A DNA stretch of 52,761 bases from Neisseriaceae bacterium (GTDB taxonomy: Bacteria; Pseudomonadota; Gammaproteobacteria; Burkholderiales; Chromobacteriaceae): positions 1-52,761 of the forward strand of contig JAIYAC010000011.1 in the NCBI GenBank assembly GCA_027489245.1, read 5' to 3'. The notes below the pieces were generated by a model. That model was not told the origin of the DNA. It did not search any database and saw only the letters and a list, made by a program, of their open reading frames with translations. Positions 18,541 to 27,234 of the stretch are shown piece after piece (the stretch's first letter is position 1; each line of letters starts with the position of its first letter). Position numbers and translations under genes: made by a program.

Positions 18541-20136
18541 ATGGCGTTGCAGCTGCCGCAAGGCGTGGAAATACTGGCCCCGGTAAAACCGGCTCATGAA
18601 GCGCTGTTCAGTCATGACGCGCTTAACTTCATTGCCAGCCTGCACCGGCAGTTCGATACCCGGCGGCGCAGCCTGTTGCTACAGCGCCAGCAGCGCCAGG
18701 CCCAGCTGGATGCAGGCCACCTGCCCGATTTCCTGCCCAACACACAGGCCATCCGCGACGGCGACTGGCAAATTGCCCCGCTGCCCGCCGGCCTGCAGGA
18801 CCGCCGGGTAGAAATCACCGGCCCGGTAGAGCGCCGTGCCATGATCAATGCCATGAATGCTGGTGCCAGCTGCTTCATGGCGGATTTCGAAGATGCCACC
18901 AGCCCCGGCTGGGACAATATCGTGAGCGGCCACCAGAACGTGAGCGATGCCTGGCGCGGCACCCTGAGCTACCACAGCCCGGAAGGCAAGCACTACCAGC
19001 TGAACCCGGCCCCTGCCACACTCATGGTGCGCCCCCGCGGCTGGCACCTGGCCGAAAAGCACCTGCGTGTAGACGGCCAGCCCGTCAGCGCCGCCCTGTT
19101 CGACTTTGGCCTGAGCTTTTTTCACCACGCCAGCGCCCTGCACGCCGCCGGCAAAGGCATCTACTACTACCTGCCCAAGCTGGAAAACCACCACGAAGCC
19201 GCCTTGTGGAATGACGTATTTGTGGCCGCACAGGCCGCACTGGGGCTGCCCATCGGCACCATTCGCGCCACGGTCATGATCGAGCACATCCTGGCGGCGT
19301 TCGAGATGCACGAAATCCTGTACGCCCTGCGCGAACACAGCGCCGGGCTGAACGCCGGGCGCTGGGACTACCTGTTCAGCTGCATCCGGGCGTTTTGCCA
19401 GGCGCGGCACTTCTGCCTGGCAGACCGCGAACGCATCAGCATGACCGTACCTTTCATGCGCTCCTACGCCCTGCTCCTGCTCAAGACCTGCCACCAGCGC
19501 GGCGCACCGGCCATTGGCGGCATGTCGTCACTGGCTCCCAACAAGCACGATCAGGCGGCGAATGATCAGGCTATGGCGGCGATCTACCAGGAAAAACAGC
19601 GCGAAGCGCGCGACGGCTACGATGGCAGCTGGGTAGCCCACCCGGCACTGGTACCGCTGGCACTGGATGCCTACCGCAGCGTGCTGGGCGATGCGGCCAA
19701 CCAGCTGGGGCGGCAGCGTGACGACGTGCACATCAGCGCGGCAGACCTGCTGAACTTCCAGCCCGAAGCCCCCATTACCGAGCAAGGCATCCGCAACAAT
19801 ATCAGCGTGGGCATCCAGTACCTGGGCGCCTGGATGAGCGGGCGCGGCTGCGTGCTGATTCACCAGCAGCTGGAAGAAGCCTCCACCGCCGAGATTGCCC
19901 GCGCGCAGCTATGGCAGTGGGTGCACAGCCCCAAGGGCTATCTGGAAGATGGCCGCAAAATCAGCCTGGACTTGGTGCGCAGCCTGGCCGCAGACGAAAT
20001 CAACCGCCTGCACGCCGAGTACGGCAGCCGCTGGAGCCGCCATTTTGACGATGCCGCCCTGCTATTTGACCTGCTGGTAAGCAGCGAAGAATTTATCGAT
20101 TTCTTTACCTTGCCCGGGGCCGAGTATCTGGATTAA
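18541..20136 (+). CDS. aceB: Malate synthase A
   Basis: Condenses glyoxylate with acetyl-CoA to malate, completing the glyoxylate shunt. 531 residues, like E. coli AceB. The family signature REHSAGLNAGRWDYLFS lies near residue 265, after TIRATVMIEHILAAFEMHEI with the catalytic Arg and Glu. MSSLAPNKHDQ and the C-terminal NISVGIQYLGAWMSGRGCV are also typical. GGAGAGAG ends five bases before the ATG at 18541; a frame extending to 18364 covers the promoter region and is rejected. Confidence 0.97.
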   Translation: MALQLPQGVEILAPVKPAHEALFSHDALNFIASLHRQFDTRRRSLLLQRQQRQAQLDAGHLPDFLPNTQAIRDGDWQIAPLPAGLQDRRVEITGPVERRAMINAMNAGASCFMADFEDATSPGWDNIVSGHQNVSDAWRGTLSYHSPEGKHYQLNPAPATLMVRPRGWHLAEKHLRVDGQPVSAALFDFGLSFFHHASALHAAGKGIYYYLPKLENHHEAALWNDVFVAAQAALGLPIGTIRATVMIEHILAAFEMHEILYALREHSAGLNAGRWDYLFSCIRAFCQARHFCLADRERISMTVPFMRSYALLLLKTCHQRGAPAIGGMSSLAPNKHDQAANDQAMAAIYQEKQREARDGYDGSWVAHPALVPLALDAYRSVLGDAANQLGRQRDDVHISAADLLNFQPEAPITEQGIRNNISVGIQYLGAWMSGRGCVLIHQQLEEASTAEIARAQLWQWVHSPKGYLEDGRKISLDLVRSLAADEINRLHAEYGSRWSRHFDDAALLFDLLVSSEEFIDFFTLPGAEYLD

Positions 20137-20184
20137 GCCAGCGCTGAAATAAAGCGACTACACAATTCGCCAGCATTCACCCCC

Positions 20185-20217
20185 TGCGGCCAAGCTTGTT
20201 GGCCGCATTCTTTTTGC
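20185..20217 (+). terminator. Terminator of aceB from two inverted GTTGGCCGC-type words
   Basis: TGCGGCCAA (20185-20193) and TTGGCCGCA (20199-20207) form the stem with a 5-nt loop, followed by TTCTTTTTG, 48 bp after the aceB stop. Confidence 0.75.
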
Positions 20218-20229
20218 GCGCGCACCAAA

Positions 20230-20257
20230 TTGGCACATTCCACTTTTTGAATACAAT
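20230..20257 (+). promoter_or_regulatory. Sigma-70 promoter of the ABC importer operon
   Basis: TTGGCA (20230-20235), 16-bp spacer, TACAAT (20252-20257), about 107 bp before the first start codon. A short dyad, AATATT-TGG-AATATT (20255-20269), overlaps the -10 and could be an operator. Confidence 0.65.
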
Positions 20258-20364
20258 ATTTGGAATATTATTGCTTTGCACAATCTGAAAGCCCCGGCGC
20301 TTTGCCATATCATTGCGCAAATATCGCATTGCACCACACCCTGTCACGCCCCGGAGCTAGCAAG

Positions 20365-21333
20365 ATGAGCATGATTGCCCGCCGTACCCTTCTGGCTGCA
20401 GCACTGGCTGCCAGCCTGCCGCTGTTTGCCCACGCCGCCGAGCAAAAATCGGTAGCCGTTACCGCTATCGTGGACCACCCGGCACTGGATGCCGCGCGCA
20501 AGGGCATTGAAGACGAACTGAAAGCCGCCGGTTTCGAGCCGGGCAAGCAGATCAAGTACCAATACCAGAGCGCACAGGGCAACCCGGCTACCGCCGCGCA
20601 GATTGCCAAGAAATTCGTCGGTGATGCCCCGGACGTGATCGTGGCCATCGCCACCCCTAGCGCCCAGGCTGCCGTGGCCGCCACCCGCAGCATTCCCGTG
20701 GTGTTTACCGCCGTGACCGACCCGGTAGCCGCCAAGCTGGTACCGAGCTGGAAGCCTTCCAAGACCAATGTCACCGGCGTATCCGACAAGCTGGCACTGG
20801 CGCCGCAGCTGGACCTGATCGCCAAGATCAAGCCGGGTGCCAAGCGCGTGGGCATGGTGTACAGCCCGGGCGAGGTGAACTCGGTGGTGGTGGCCAAAGA
20901 GCTGAAAGCCGAGCTGGCCAAGCGCGGCATGAGCCTGGTAGAAGCCCCCGCCCCGCGTACCGTAGACGTGGCCCCGGCCGCCAAAAACCTGATCGGTAAG
21001 GTAGACGTGCTGTACACCAGCACCGACAACAATGTGGTGTCTACCTATGAATCGCTGGTGGCTGTGGCGCAGCAGGGTAAGCTGCCACTGGTAGCGTCGG
21101 ATACCGACTCGGTAAAACGCGGTGCGATTGCCGCCCTGGGCCAGAACTACTACGACATCGGCCGCCAGACCGGCAAGCTGGTCGTACGCATCCTGAAAGG
21201 CGAGAAGGCCGGTGCCATTGCACCGCAGGTGGGCGAGAAACTGTCGCTCAGCCTGAACCCGGCTGCTGCACAGAAACAGGGCGTCACCCTGAGCCCGGCA
21301 CTGCTGAAAGAAGCCACCGACACCGTGAAGTAA
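20365..21333 (+). CDS. ABC importer substrate-binding protein (TrpX-like, ABC_sub_bind family)
   Basis: 322 residues. A Sec signal peptide occupies about 1-23 (RRTLLAAALAASLPLFAHA then AEQKS). The mature part is a two-lobed periplasmic binding protein of the PF04392 type, showing VAVTAIVDHPALDAARKGI, DVIVAIATPSAQAA and RVGMVYSPGEVNS. Members of this family were proposed from regulon comparisons to carry tryptophan (TrpXYZ); the trpS attenuator unit 3.5 kb downstream agrees, but the ligand is not shown. GGAG lies before the ATG at 20365. First gene of a three-gene operon. Confidence 0.88.
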   Translation: MSMIARRTLLAAALAASLPLFAHAAEQKSVAVTAIVDHPALDAARKGIEDELKAAGFEPGKQIKYQYQSAQGNPATAAQIAKKFVGDAPDVIVAIATPSAQAAVAATRSIPVVFTAVTDPVAAKLVPSWKPSKTNVTGVSDKLALAPQLDLIAKIKPGAKRVGMVYSPGEVNSVVVAKELKAELAKRGMSLVEAPAPRTVDVAPAAKNLIGKVDVLYTSTDNNVVSTYESLVAVAQQGKLPLVASDTDSVKRGAIAALGQNYYDIGRQTGKLVVRILKGEKAGAIAPQVGEKLSLSLNPAAAQKQGVTLSPALLKEATDTVK

Positions 21334-21339
21334 GCCCGT

Positions 21340-21370
21340 CAGGTTGGCCGCACACCCTGCGGCCAACCTG
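21340..21370 (+). repeat. Intercistronic hairpin of two inverted AGGTTGGCCGCA words
   Basis: CAGGTTGGCCGCA and TGCGGCCAACCTG are exact 13-bp arms around CACCC. The hairpin lies six bases after the stop of the binding-protein gene and about 50 bp before the permease start, with no T tract. It could stabilise the upstream message or cause partial termination, raising binding protein over membrane components. Confidence 0.7.
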
Positions 21371-21422
21371 CCACCCTATCGCGCAGCCACGAGCTGCGCG
21401 TTGCTATTGAAAGACCCGCATC

Positions 21423-22322
21423 ATGACCCTGATCGCCCTGATGGGTGCCCTGGAAATCGGCCTGATCTTCGCCCTGGTGGCGCTGGGGGTGCTGATTTCC
21501 TTCCGCATTCTCGACTTCCCCGACCTGACCGCCGACGGCAGCTTCCCGCTGGGCGGCGCCGTGGCGGCCACACTGATTGCCGGCGGGCACGACCCGTGGC
21601 TGGCTTGCGGCGTGGCCGCACTGGCCGGTGCCGCCTCTGGCTGGCTAACAGCCTGGCTAAATGTACGCCTGGGCATTTTGCAGCTGCTGGCGTCCATTCT
21701 GGTGATGATTGCGCTGTATTCGATCAACCTGCGCATCATGGGTGCGCCCAATATGCCGCTGATCGGCAGCCCCACCATTTTCAGCCCGTATATCGGTGAC
21801 AATTTCGACATCGCCTGGCAGGTACAGCCCGCCATGTTGGCCGCACTGATCGTGGTAGCCAAGCTGGGGCTGGACGTGTTCTTTGCCTCGCAAGCCGGCT
21901 TGGCCATGCGCGCCACCGGCGCCAACGCCCGCATGGCGCGCGCCCAGGGCATTGCTACCGAACGCATGGTGCTGGCCGGCATGGCGCTGTCCAACGCGCT
22001 GATTGCCGTGGCGGGTGCCCTGTACGTACAAACCCAGGGCGGGGCGGATGTCTCTATGGGCGTGGGTACCATCGTGGTAGGGTTGGCCGCCGTCATCATC
22101 GGTGAAACCCTGCTGCCGTCGCGCACGCTGTGGGTCATTACCCTGGCCACCGTGCTGGGTGCCCTGCTGTACCGCCTGCTGATTGCGCTGGCGCTGAATG
22201 CCGACTTCATCGGCCTGCAGGCACAAGACCTCAACCTGATTACCGCACTGCTGGTGGGCTTTGCCCTGGTGCTGCCCAAGCTGAAGGCCAAGCTGGCCCG
22301 TAAACCCGGAGGAGCCCGCTGA
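21423..22322 (+). CDS. ABC importer permease (TrpY-like)
   Basis: 299 residues with eight or nine hydrophobic helices of the branched-chain-amino-acid-type permease family (BPD_transp_2). The start LMGALEIGLIFALVALGVLISFRILDFPDLTADGSFPLG is the TrpY-like opening (key residues Asp and Gly). NARMARAQGIATERMVLAGMALSNALIAVAG matches the cytoplasmic coupling helix. The ATG at 21423 has only a weak GAAAGAC site, perhaps relying on coupling across the hairpin at 21340-21370. The stop TGA overlaps the next ATG. Confidence 0.9.
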   Translation: MTLIALMGALEIGLIFALVALGVLISFRILDFPDLTADGSFPLGGAVAATLIAGGHDPWLACGVAALAGAASGWLTAWLNVRLGILQLLASILVMIALYSINLRIMGAPNMPLIGSPTIFSPYIGDNFDIAWQVQPAMLAALIVVAKLGLDVFFASQAGLAMRATGANARMARAQGIATERMVLAGMALSNALIAVAGALYVQTQGGADVSMGVGTIVVGLAAVIIGETLLPSRTLWVITLATVLGALLYRLLIALALNADFIGLQAQDLNLITALLVGFALVLPKLKAKLARKPGGAR

Positions 22323-23116
22323 TGCTGCGCGCCGATACGCTGTTCAAAACCTTCAACCCCGGCACACCGATCGAAAACCCGGTGCTGCGCGGCCTGTCGC
22401 TGCAGATCGACAGTGGCCAGTTTGTCACCGTCATCGGCAGTAACGGTGCCGGTAAATCCACCTTCCTGAACGCGCTGGCCGGCGACGTGATCGTGGATAG
22501 CGGCAGCCTGCACATCGATGGCAAGGACGTGACCCGCACGCCGGGCTGGCAGCGCGCCGGGCTGGTAGCCCGCGTGTTCCAGGACCCGATGGCCGGCACC
22601 TGCGAAAACCTCAGCATCGAAGAAAACATGGCGCTGGCCTACTACCGTGGCCGCAAGCGCGGCTTTGGCCCCGCGCTGAACCGCAGCCTGCGCGAGCTGT
22701 TCCGCGACAAGCTGGCCACGCTGAAGCTGGGGCTGGAAAACCGCCTGCCAGACCGCATGGGCCTGCTGTCCGGCGGCCAACGTCAGGCGGTAAGCCTGCT
22801 GATGGCCAGCCTGCAGCCGTCGCGCATCCTGCTGCTGGACGAGCACACCGCCGCGCTGGACCCGAAAACCGCCGCTTTCGTGCTGGAGCTGACCGACCGC
22901 ATCGTGCACGAAAACCAGCTGACCGCGCTGATGGTGACGCACTCCATGCGCCAGGCGCTGGACCACGGCCACCGCACCGTGATGCTGCACCAGGGCCGCG
23001 TGGTGCTGGACGTAGCGGGTGAAGCGCGCAGCCGCATGCAGGTGACCGACCTGCTGGCCATGTTCGAAAAAACCCGCGGCGAAGCCATCGACGACGACGC
23101 CCTGCTGCTAGGCTGA
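22322..23116 (+). CDS. ABC importer ATP-binding protein (TrpZ-like)
   Basis: 264 residues. Walker A GSNGAGKST (about 39-47), signature LLSGGQRQAVSLLMA (variant of LSGGQ) near 155, Walker B ILLLDEHTAALDP with His in place of the usual Pro, and the switch histidine in MVTHSM. It energises the permease encoded just upstream. GGAGGAGC precedes the ATG, which overlaps the upstream stop by one base. It ends the operon at a terminator. Confidence 0.93.
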   Translation: MLRADTLFKTFNPGTPIENPVLRGLSLQIDSGQFVTVIGSNGAGKSTFLNALAGDVIVDSGSLHIDGKDVTRTPGWQRAGLVARVFQDPMAGTCENLSIEENMALAYYRGRKRGFGPALNRSLRELFRDKLATLKLGLENRLPDRMGLLSGGQRQAVSLLMASLQPSRILLLDEHTAALDPKTAAFVLELTDRIVHENQLTALMVTHSMRQALDHGHRTVMLHQGRVVLDVAGEARSRMQVTDLLAMFEKTRGEAIDDDALLLG

Positions 23117-23132
23117 TCGCCGCCCGGCACCC

Positions 23133-23163
23133 GACAAACCCGGCACCTGTGGCCGGGTTTGTC
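23133..23163 (+). terminator. Intrinsic terminator of the ABC importer operon
   Basis: GACAAACCCGGC and GCCGGGTTTGTC pair exactly around a 7-nt loop, 16 bp after the stop. Confidence 0.8.
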
Positions 23164-23164
23164 T

Positions 23165-23222
23165 TATCTGGCAGACAGCGCATGAAATCACGCTATCCAC
23201 GCTATTTCATGCCCGCCAGATA
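23165..23222. repeat. Nested inverted repeat upstream of the SIMPL gene
   Basis: Outer arms TATCTGGC (23165-23172) and GCCAGATA (23215-23222) and inner arms GCATGAAAT (23180-23188) and ATTTCATGC (23204-23212) share one centre. The loop itself holds a direct repeat CACGCT. It is 70 bp before the next gene; it could be an operator or a cruciform-forming element. Confidence 0.6.
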
Positions 23223-23292
23223 GCAGAATGCGCTAGGGTAGAGAACCGGCAGCCTGCCGCACAGTCTGATTGTTTTTGACAAGGAACCCGCC

Positions 23293-23982
23293 ATGCGCCT
23301 GACACTCCCCGCCCTGACCCTGTTGTGCACCCTGCCCGCGGCCGCCATGGCTGCCGATACGGGCGTCACCGTACTGAACCTGTCCGCCAACGCAAGCCAG
23401 GAGCTGGCCAACGACGAAATCAACGCCAGCCTGTACGTACAAGACCGCCAACCGCAGGCCGGCCTGCTGGCCGACCGCATCAACAAGGCGCTGAACCGCG
23501 CCCGCCAGGACGCCGAAGCCTACCGCAAGGTGACGTTCAGCAGTGGCAGCTACAACACCTGGCCTGACTACGACAAGAACGGCAAGATCGTGGGCTGGCA
23601 AGCGCGTGCCGAGGTAAAACTGCGCAGCAACGAGTTTGCCGACACCGCCGAGCTGATCGCCCGCCTGCAAAAATACATGGCACTGGAAGGCGTGCAGTTC
23701 GGCGTATCCGACCGCAGCCGCAGCCAGGCCGAAGCACAGCTGATTCCGCAAGCCATTGCCGCACTGCAGGCCCAGGCCACTGCTGCAGGCAAGGCGCTCG
23801 GCAAACACCAGCAGCAGGTGACCGAGCTGAGTATCGGCAGCGCGCAGCCTCACTACCCGATGATGATGCGTGCCAAAGCCGAGATGGCCGGCGCAGCGGT
23901 AGCCGATGCGGCACCGGTAAACTTTCAGCCCGGCCAGAGCGTGATTCAGCTGAACATTAACGGCAAAGTGGAAATTCGATAA
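23293..23982 (+). CDS. SIMPL domain (DUF541) periplasmic protein
   Basis: 229 residues. A signal peptide (LTLPALTLLCTLPAAAMA, cleaved near residue 20) precedes a SIMPL/DUF541 domain of the YggE type: VTVLNLSANASQELANDEI at the start, repeated helices of Ala/Gln in the middle (IAALQAQATAAGKALGKHQ) and a C-terminal VIQLNINGKVEIR strand. Members are periplasmic or surface proteins of unclear role, sometimes linked to oxidative stress. AAGGA precedes the ATG. Confidence 0.88.
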   Translation: MRLTLPALTLLCTLPAAAMAADTGVTVLNLSANASQELANDEINASLYVQDRQPQAGLLADRINKALNRARQDAEAYRKVTFSSGSYNTWPDYDKNGKIVGWQARAEVKLRSNEFADTAELIARLQKYMALEGVQFGVSDRSRSQAEAQLIPQAIAALQAQATAAGKALGKHQQQVTELSIGSAQPHYPMMMRAKAEMAGAAVADAAPVNFQPGQSVIQLNINGKVEIR

Positions 23983-24076
23983 CACTTTACACAGTATGCA
24001 TAAATATTGTGCTATGTTGCTGCCTAAGCTATGCGCTATAACGCACTCATTCCACTCACCCTTTTGATGGCTACCC

Positions 24077-24688
24077 ATGAAACTGATCGCCTCGCTAACC
24101 AGCCCCTACGCCCGTAAGGTGCGCATCGTCCTGGCAGAGAAAAAGATCGACTGTCCGCTACAGCTGGATATTCCGTGGGAAAGCACGTCCACCGTGGCCG
24201 ACTTCAACCCGCTGGGCAAAGTGCCGGTGCTGCTGATGGACGACGGCAGCAGCCTGTACGATTCGCGGGTGATTGTGGAATACCTGGATACCATCTCGCC
24301 GGTATCGCGCCTGCTGCCGCAAGACAAGCGCCAGCTCATCGAAACACGGCGCTTCGAGGCGCTGGCCGACGGCATATGCGATGCCGCTGCCAATATCGTG
24401 GTGGAAGGCCGCCGCCCGCCAGCGCAGCAAAGCCAGGAATGGATAGACCGCCAGCACGGCAAAGTCACCCGCGGCCTGGCGGCATTGTCTGCCATGCTGG
24501 GCGAGCGTAACTGGTGCAACGGTGAAGGCTATAGCCTGGCCGATATCGCCACCGGCTGCATGCTGGGCTATCTGGACTTCCGCTTCCCGCAGCTGGCGTG
24601 GCGCGATAGCTACCCCAATCTGGCACGGCTGGCCGACAAGCTGGCCGCCCAGCCCAGCTTTGCCGACACCCTGCCGCCAGCAGGCTAA
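24077..24688 (+). CDS. Glutathione S-transferase family protein
   Basis: 203 residues. The N-terminal thioredoxin-like domain begins MKLIASLTSPYARKVRIVLAE, where Ser/Tyr in the SPYARK segment would activate glutathione; NPLGKVPVL carries the cis-Pro and DSRVIVEYLD binds the glutamyl end. The C-terminal helical domain runs from about 90. Similar to YibF-type GSTs. Substrate unknown. Upstream is an AT-rich promoter-like stretch (23985-24040). It ends at a strong hairpin. Confidence 0.92.
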   Translation: MKLIASLTSPYARKVRIVLAEKKIDCPLQLDIPWESTSTVADFNPLGKVPVLLMDDGSSLYDSRVIVEYLDTISPVSRLLPQDKRQLIETRRFEALADGICDAAANIVVEGRRPPAQQSQEWIDRQHGKVTRGLAALSAMLGERNWCNGEGYSLADIATGCMLGYLDFRFPQLAWRDSYPNLARLADKLAAQPSFADTLPPAG

Positions 24689-24706
24689 ACCGCGATAACC
24701 CCGCCC

Positions 24707-24735
24707 AACGCCGCGCCTGTCGCGGCGTTTTGTTT
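24707..24735 (+). terminator. Intrinsic terminator of the GST gene
   Basis: AACGCCGCG and CGCGGCGTT arms with a CCTGT loop, followed by TTTGTTT. Confidence 0.85.
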
Positions 24736-24800
24736 ATCGATGCTGCCCCGCAACACGGCCACACCACGGCACTTGACGCCGGCCGGACTACCGTGTTTTT

Positions 24801-24863
24801 ATGAAGCCCATGAATACCAAACACGCATCCGCATTCTTCTTTTTTTCCTGGTGGCGCCTCTAA
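24801..24863 (+). CDS. Phe/Trp leader peptide of the trpS-chorismate mutase unit
   Basis: A 20-residue frame reading MKPMNTKHASAFFFFSWWRL, or 17 residues from the second ATG at 24810. Four consecutive Phe codons (24834-24845), one Ser and two Trp codons (24849-24854) come just before the stop. A terminator hairpin begins 30 bases later and trpS follows. This is the layout of leader-peptide attenuation: ribosome stalling at scarce Phe-tRNA or Trp-tRNA would prevent the terminator. The mix of both residues fits the two genes controlled, tryptophanyl-tRNA synthetase and chorismate mutase. The ribosome-binding site is weak (GAAG before the second ATG). A TTGACG at 24773 may be the -35 of the promoter. 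Confidence 0.8.
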   Translation: MKPMNTKHASAFFFFSWWRL

Positions 24864-24892
24864 CGGCGGCACCGCGGTTGCGTACGTAAAGC

Positions 24893-26014
<1,122 letters not shown>

Positions 26015-26022
26015 ACAGCGCA

Positions 26023-26048
26023 TGCGGCCAAGCCCAAGGTTGGCCGCA
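26023..26048 (+). repeat. Inverted pair of TTGGCCGCA words between trpS and the chorismate mutase gene
   Basis: TGCGGCCAA and TTGGCCGCA arms are exact, with an 8-nt spacer, 10 bases after the trpS stop. No T tract. Same arrangement as at 21340-21370. Confidence 0.65.
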
Positions 26049-26082
26049 GCCACCACCACACTACTGCATCAAGGAGCAAAAA

Positions 26083-26400
26083 ATGGAATGGGTTTACCAA
26101 TGCCGCAACCTGGACGAAGTCCGCACCCAGATCGATAGCCTAGACCGCGCCATCGTCAGCATGATCGCCCACCGCGGCCTGTACGTGCAGCAAGCTGCCG
26201 CCTTCAAACACAGCGATGCCGAAGTGGAAGACGGCAAGCGCGTAGACCAGGTCATGCGCCGCGTGACCCGCCTGGCCGGCGAGCTGGGCGCCGACGCCGC
26301 CCTCACTGCCAAGATCTACCGCACCATGATCGCCCACTTTATCGAAAGCGAACGCGAAGAACGGCTGCGCCTGGTTGGCACCCAGGAGGCGCGCGCATGA
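26083..26400 (+). CDS. Chorismate mutase-type protein (AroQ/PchB fold)
   Basis: 105 residues forming three helices. LDEVRTQIDSLDRAIVSMIAHRG is the AroQ N-terminal helix with its substrate-binding Arg; KRVDQVMRRVTRLA and IYRTMIAHFIESERE complete the fold. Chorismate mutase makes prephenate for Phe and Tyr; PchB-like isochorismate-pyruvate lyases are closely similar and cannot be excluded. Its place behind a leader rich in Phe and Trp codons favours chorismate mutase. AAGGAGC precedes the ATG. The unit ends at 26455-26489. Confidence 0.85.
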   Translation: MEWVYQCRNLDEVRTQIDSLDRAIVSMIAHRGLYVQQAAAFKHSDAEVEDGKRVDQVMRRVTRLAGELGADAALTAKIYRTMIAHFIESEREERLRLVGTQEARA

Positions 26401-26454
26401 ACGACGACGGCTCTGGCTTTTCCACGGTGCGGTGGCACACCACCGCACCACGAC

Positions 26455-26489
26455 AAAAAAGGCGACACCCACACGGTGCCGCCTTTTTT
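26455..26489. terminator. Bidirectional terminator between the chorismate mutase gene and argO
   Basis: AAAAAAGGCG-CACC and GGTG-CGCCTTTTTT arms with one mismatch on each side and T runs on both strands. A second GC-rich hairpin (GTGCGGTGG/CCACCGCAC, 26427-26448) precedes it. Confidence 0.85.
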
Positions 26490-26505
26490 CATGCCCATAG
26501 CCCAC

Positions 26506-27114
26506 TCAGGACAGCGCCAGCGCCCCGGCCAGCGTCCACATCACCGTGCCCACCACACCGTCCAGCACGCGCCACGACAGCGGCCGCGCAAACAGCGGCG
26601 CCAGCAGCCGCGCACCATAGCCCAGCGCGGTAAACCACAGCACCGACGCCGTACACGCGCCCAGCGCAAACCACAGCTTGCCATCGCCCGCCTCCTGCCC
26701 GCCGATACTGCCCAGCAGCACCACGGTATCCAGATACACGTGCGGGTTCAGCAGCGTCAGCGCCAGCACGGTCAGCAATGCCGCCTGCAGCGGCATGGCT
26801 TGCGCACCGGCCGCAACCTGCAAGCTGTCATTAGCCAGCACCGCCCGCCAGGCACGCAGGCCGTACCAGAACAAAAACGCCGCACCGCCCCAGCGGGCAA
26901 TATTCAGCAGTAGCGGGCTGTGCTGGATCAGGCTGCCCATACCGGCCACGCCAGCGGCAATCAGCACCGCATCGCTCAGCATGCACACCAGCACCGTCGC
27001 CCCCACATGCTGGCGCAGCAGGCCCATCTTCAGTACGTGCGCGTTTTGCGAGCCAATGGCCATGATCAGGCTGGCGCCCAGGCCCAGGCCTTTGAAATAG
27101 CTGGCAGTCAGCAT
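26506..27114 (-). CDS. argO: LysE/ArgO family amino acid exporter
   Basis: 202 residues with six predicted transmembrane helices. The N terminus (YFKGLGLGASLIMAIGSQNAHVLKMGL) matches the LysE family substrate-channel opening with its Gln-Asn pair, and LLNPHVYLDTVVLLG is the second conserved block. It exports basic amino acids such as arginine. The start at 27114 (MLTASYFKG) has GGAG upstream; an extension to 27177 is not conserved. It is divergent from an ArgP-like regulator, the standard arrangement. Confidence 0.92.
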   Translation of the reverse strand: MLTASYFKGLGLGASLIMAIGSQNAHVLKMGLLRQHVGATVLVCMLSDAVLIAAGVAGMGSLIQHSPLLLNIARWGGAAFLFWYGLRAWRAVLANDSLQVAAGAQAMPLQAALLTVLALTLLNPHVYLDTVVLLGSIGGQEAGDGKLWFALGACTASVLWFTALGYGARLLAPLFARPLSWRVLDGVVGTVMWTLAGALALS

Positions 27115-27234
27115 GGTGATCTCCGTCGGGTAAGGTTGGCCGCCAGTATCGCGGCGCAGCGCGTGCAACAACAGCAAGATTAAATTATCTTGGCTATCAT
27201 TAATCTGGCTTCATTTAACCCGGCGCGCCCCAGC

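Noticed and set aside
26401..26913. Plus-strand frames downstream of the chorismate mutase gene
   Set aside because: They run antisense to argO, lack start sites and are Gln/Arg/Pro-rich low-complexity translations.
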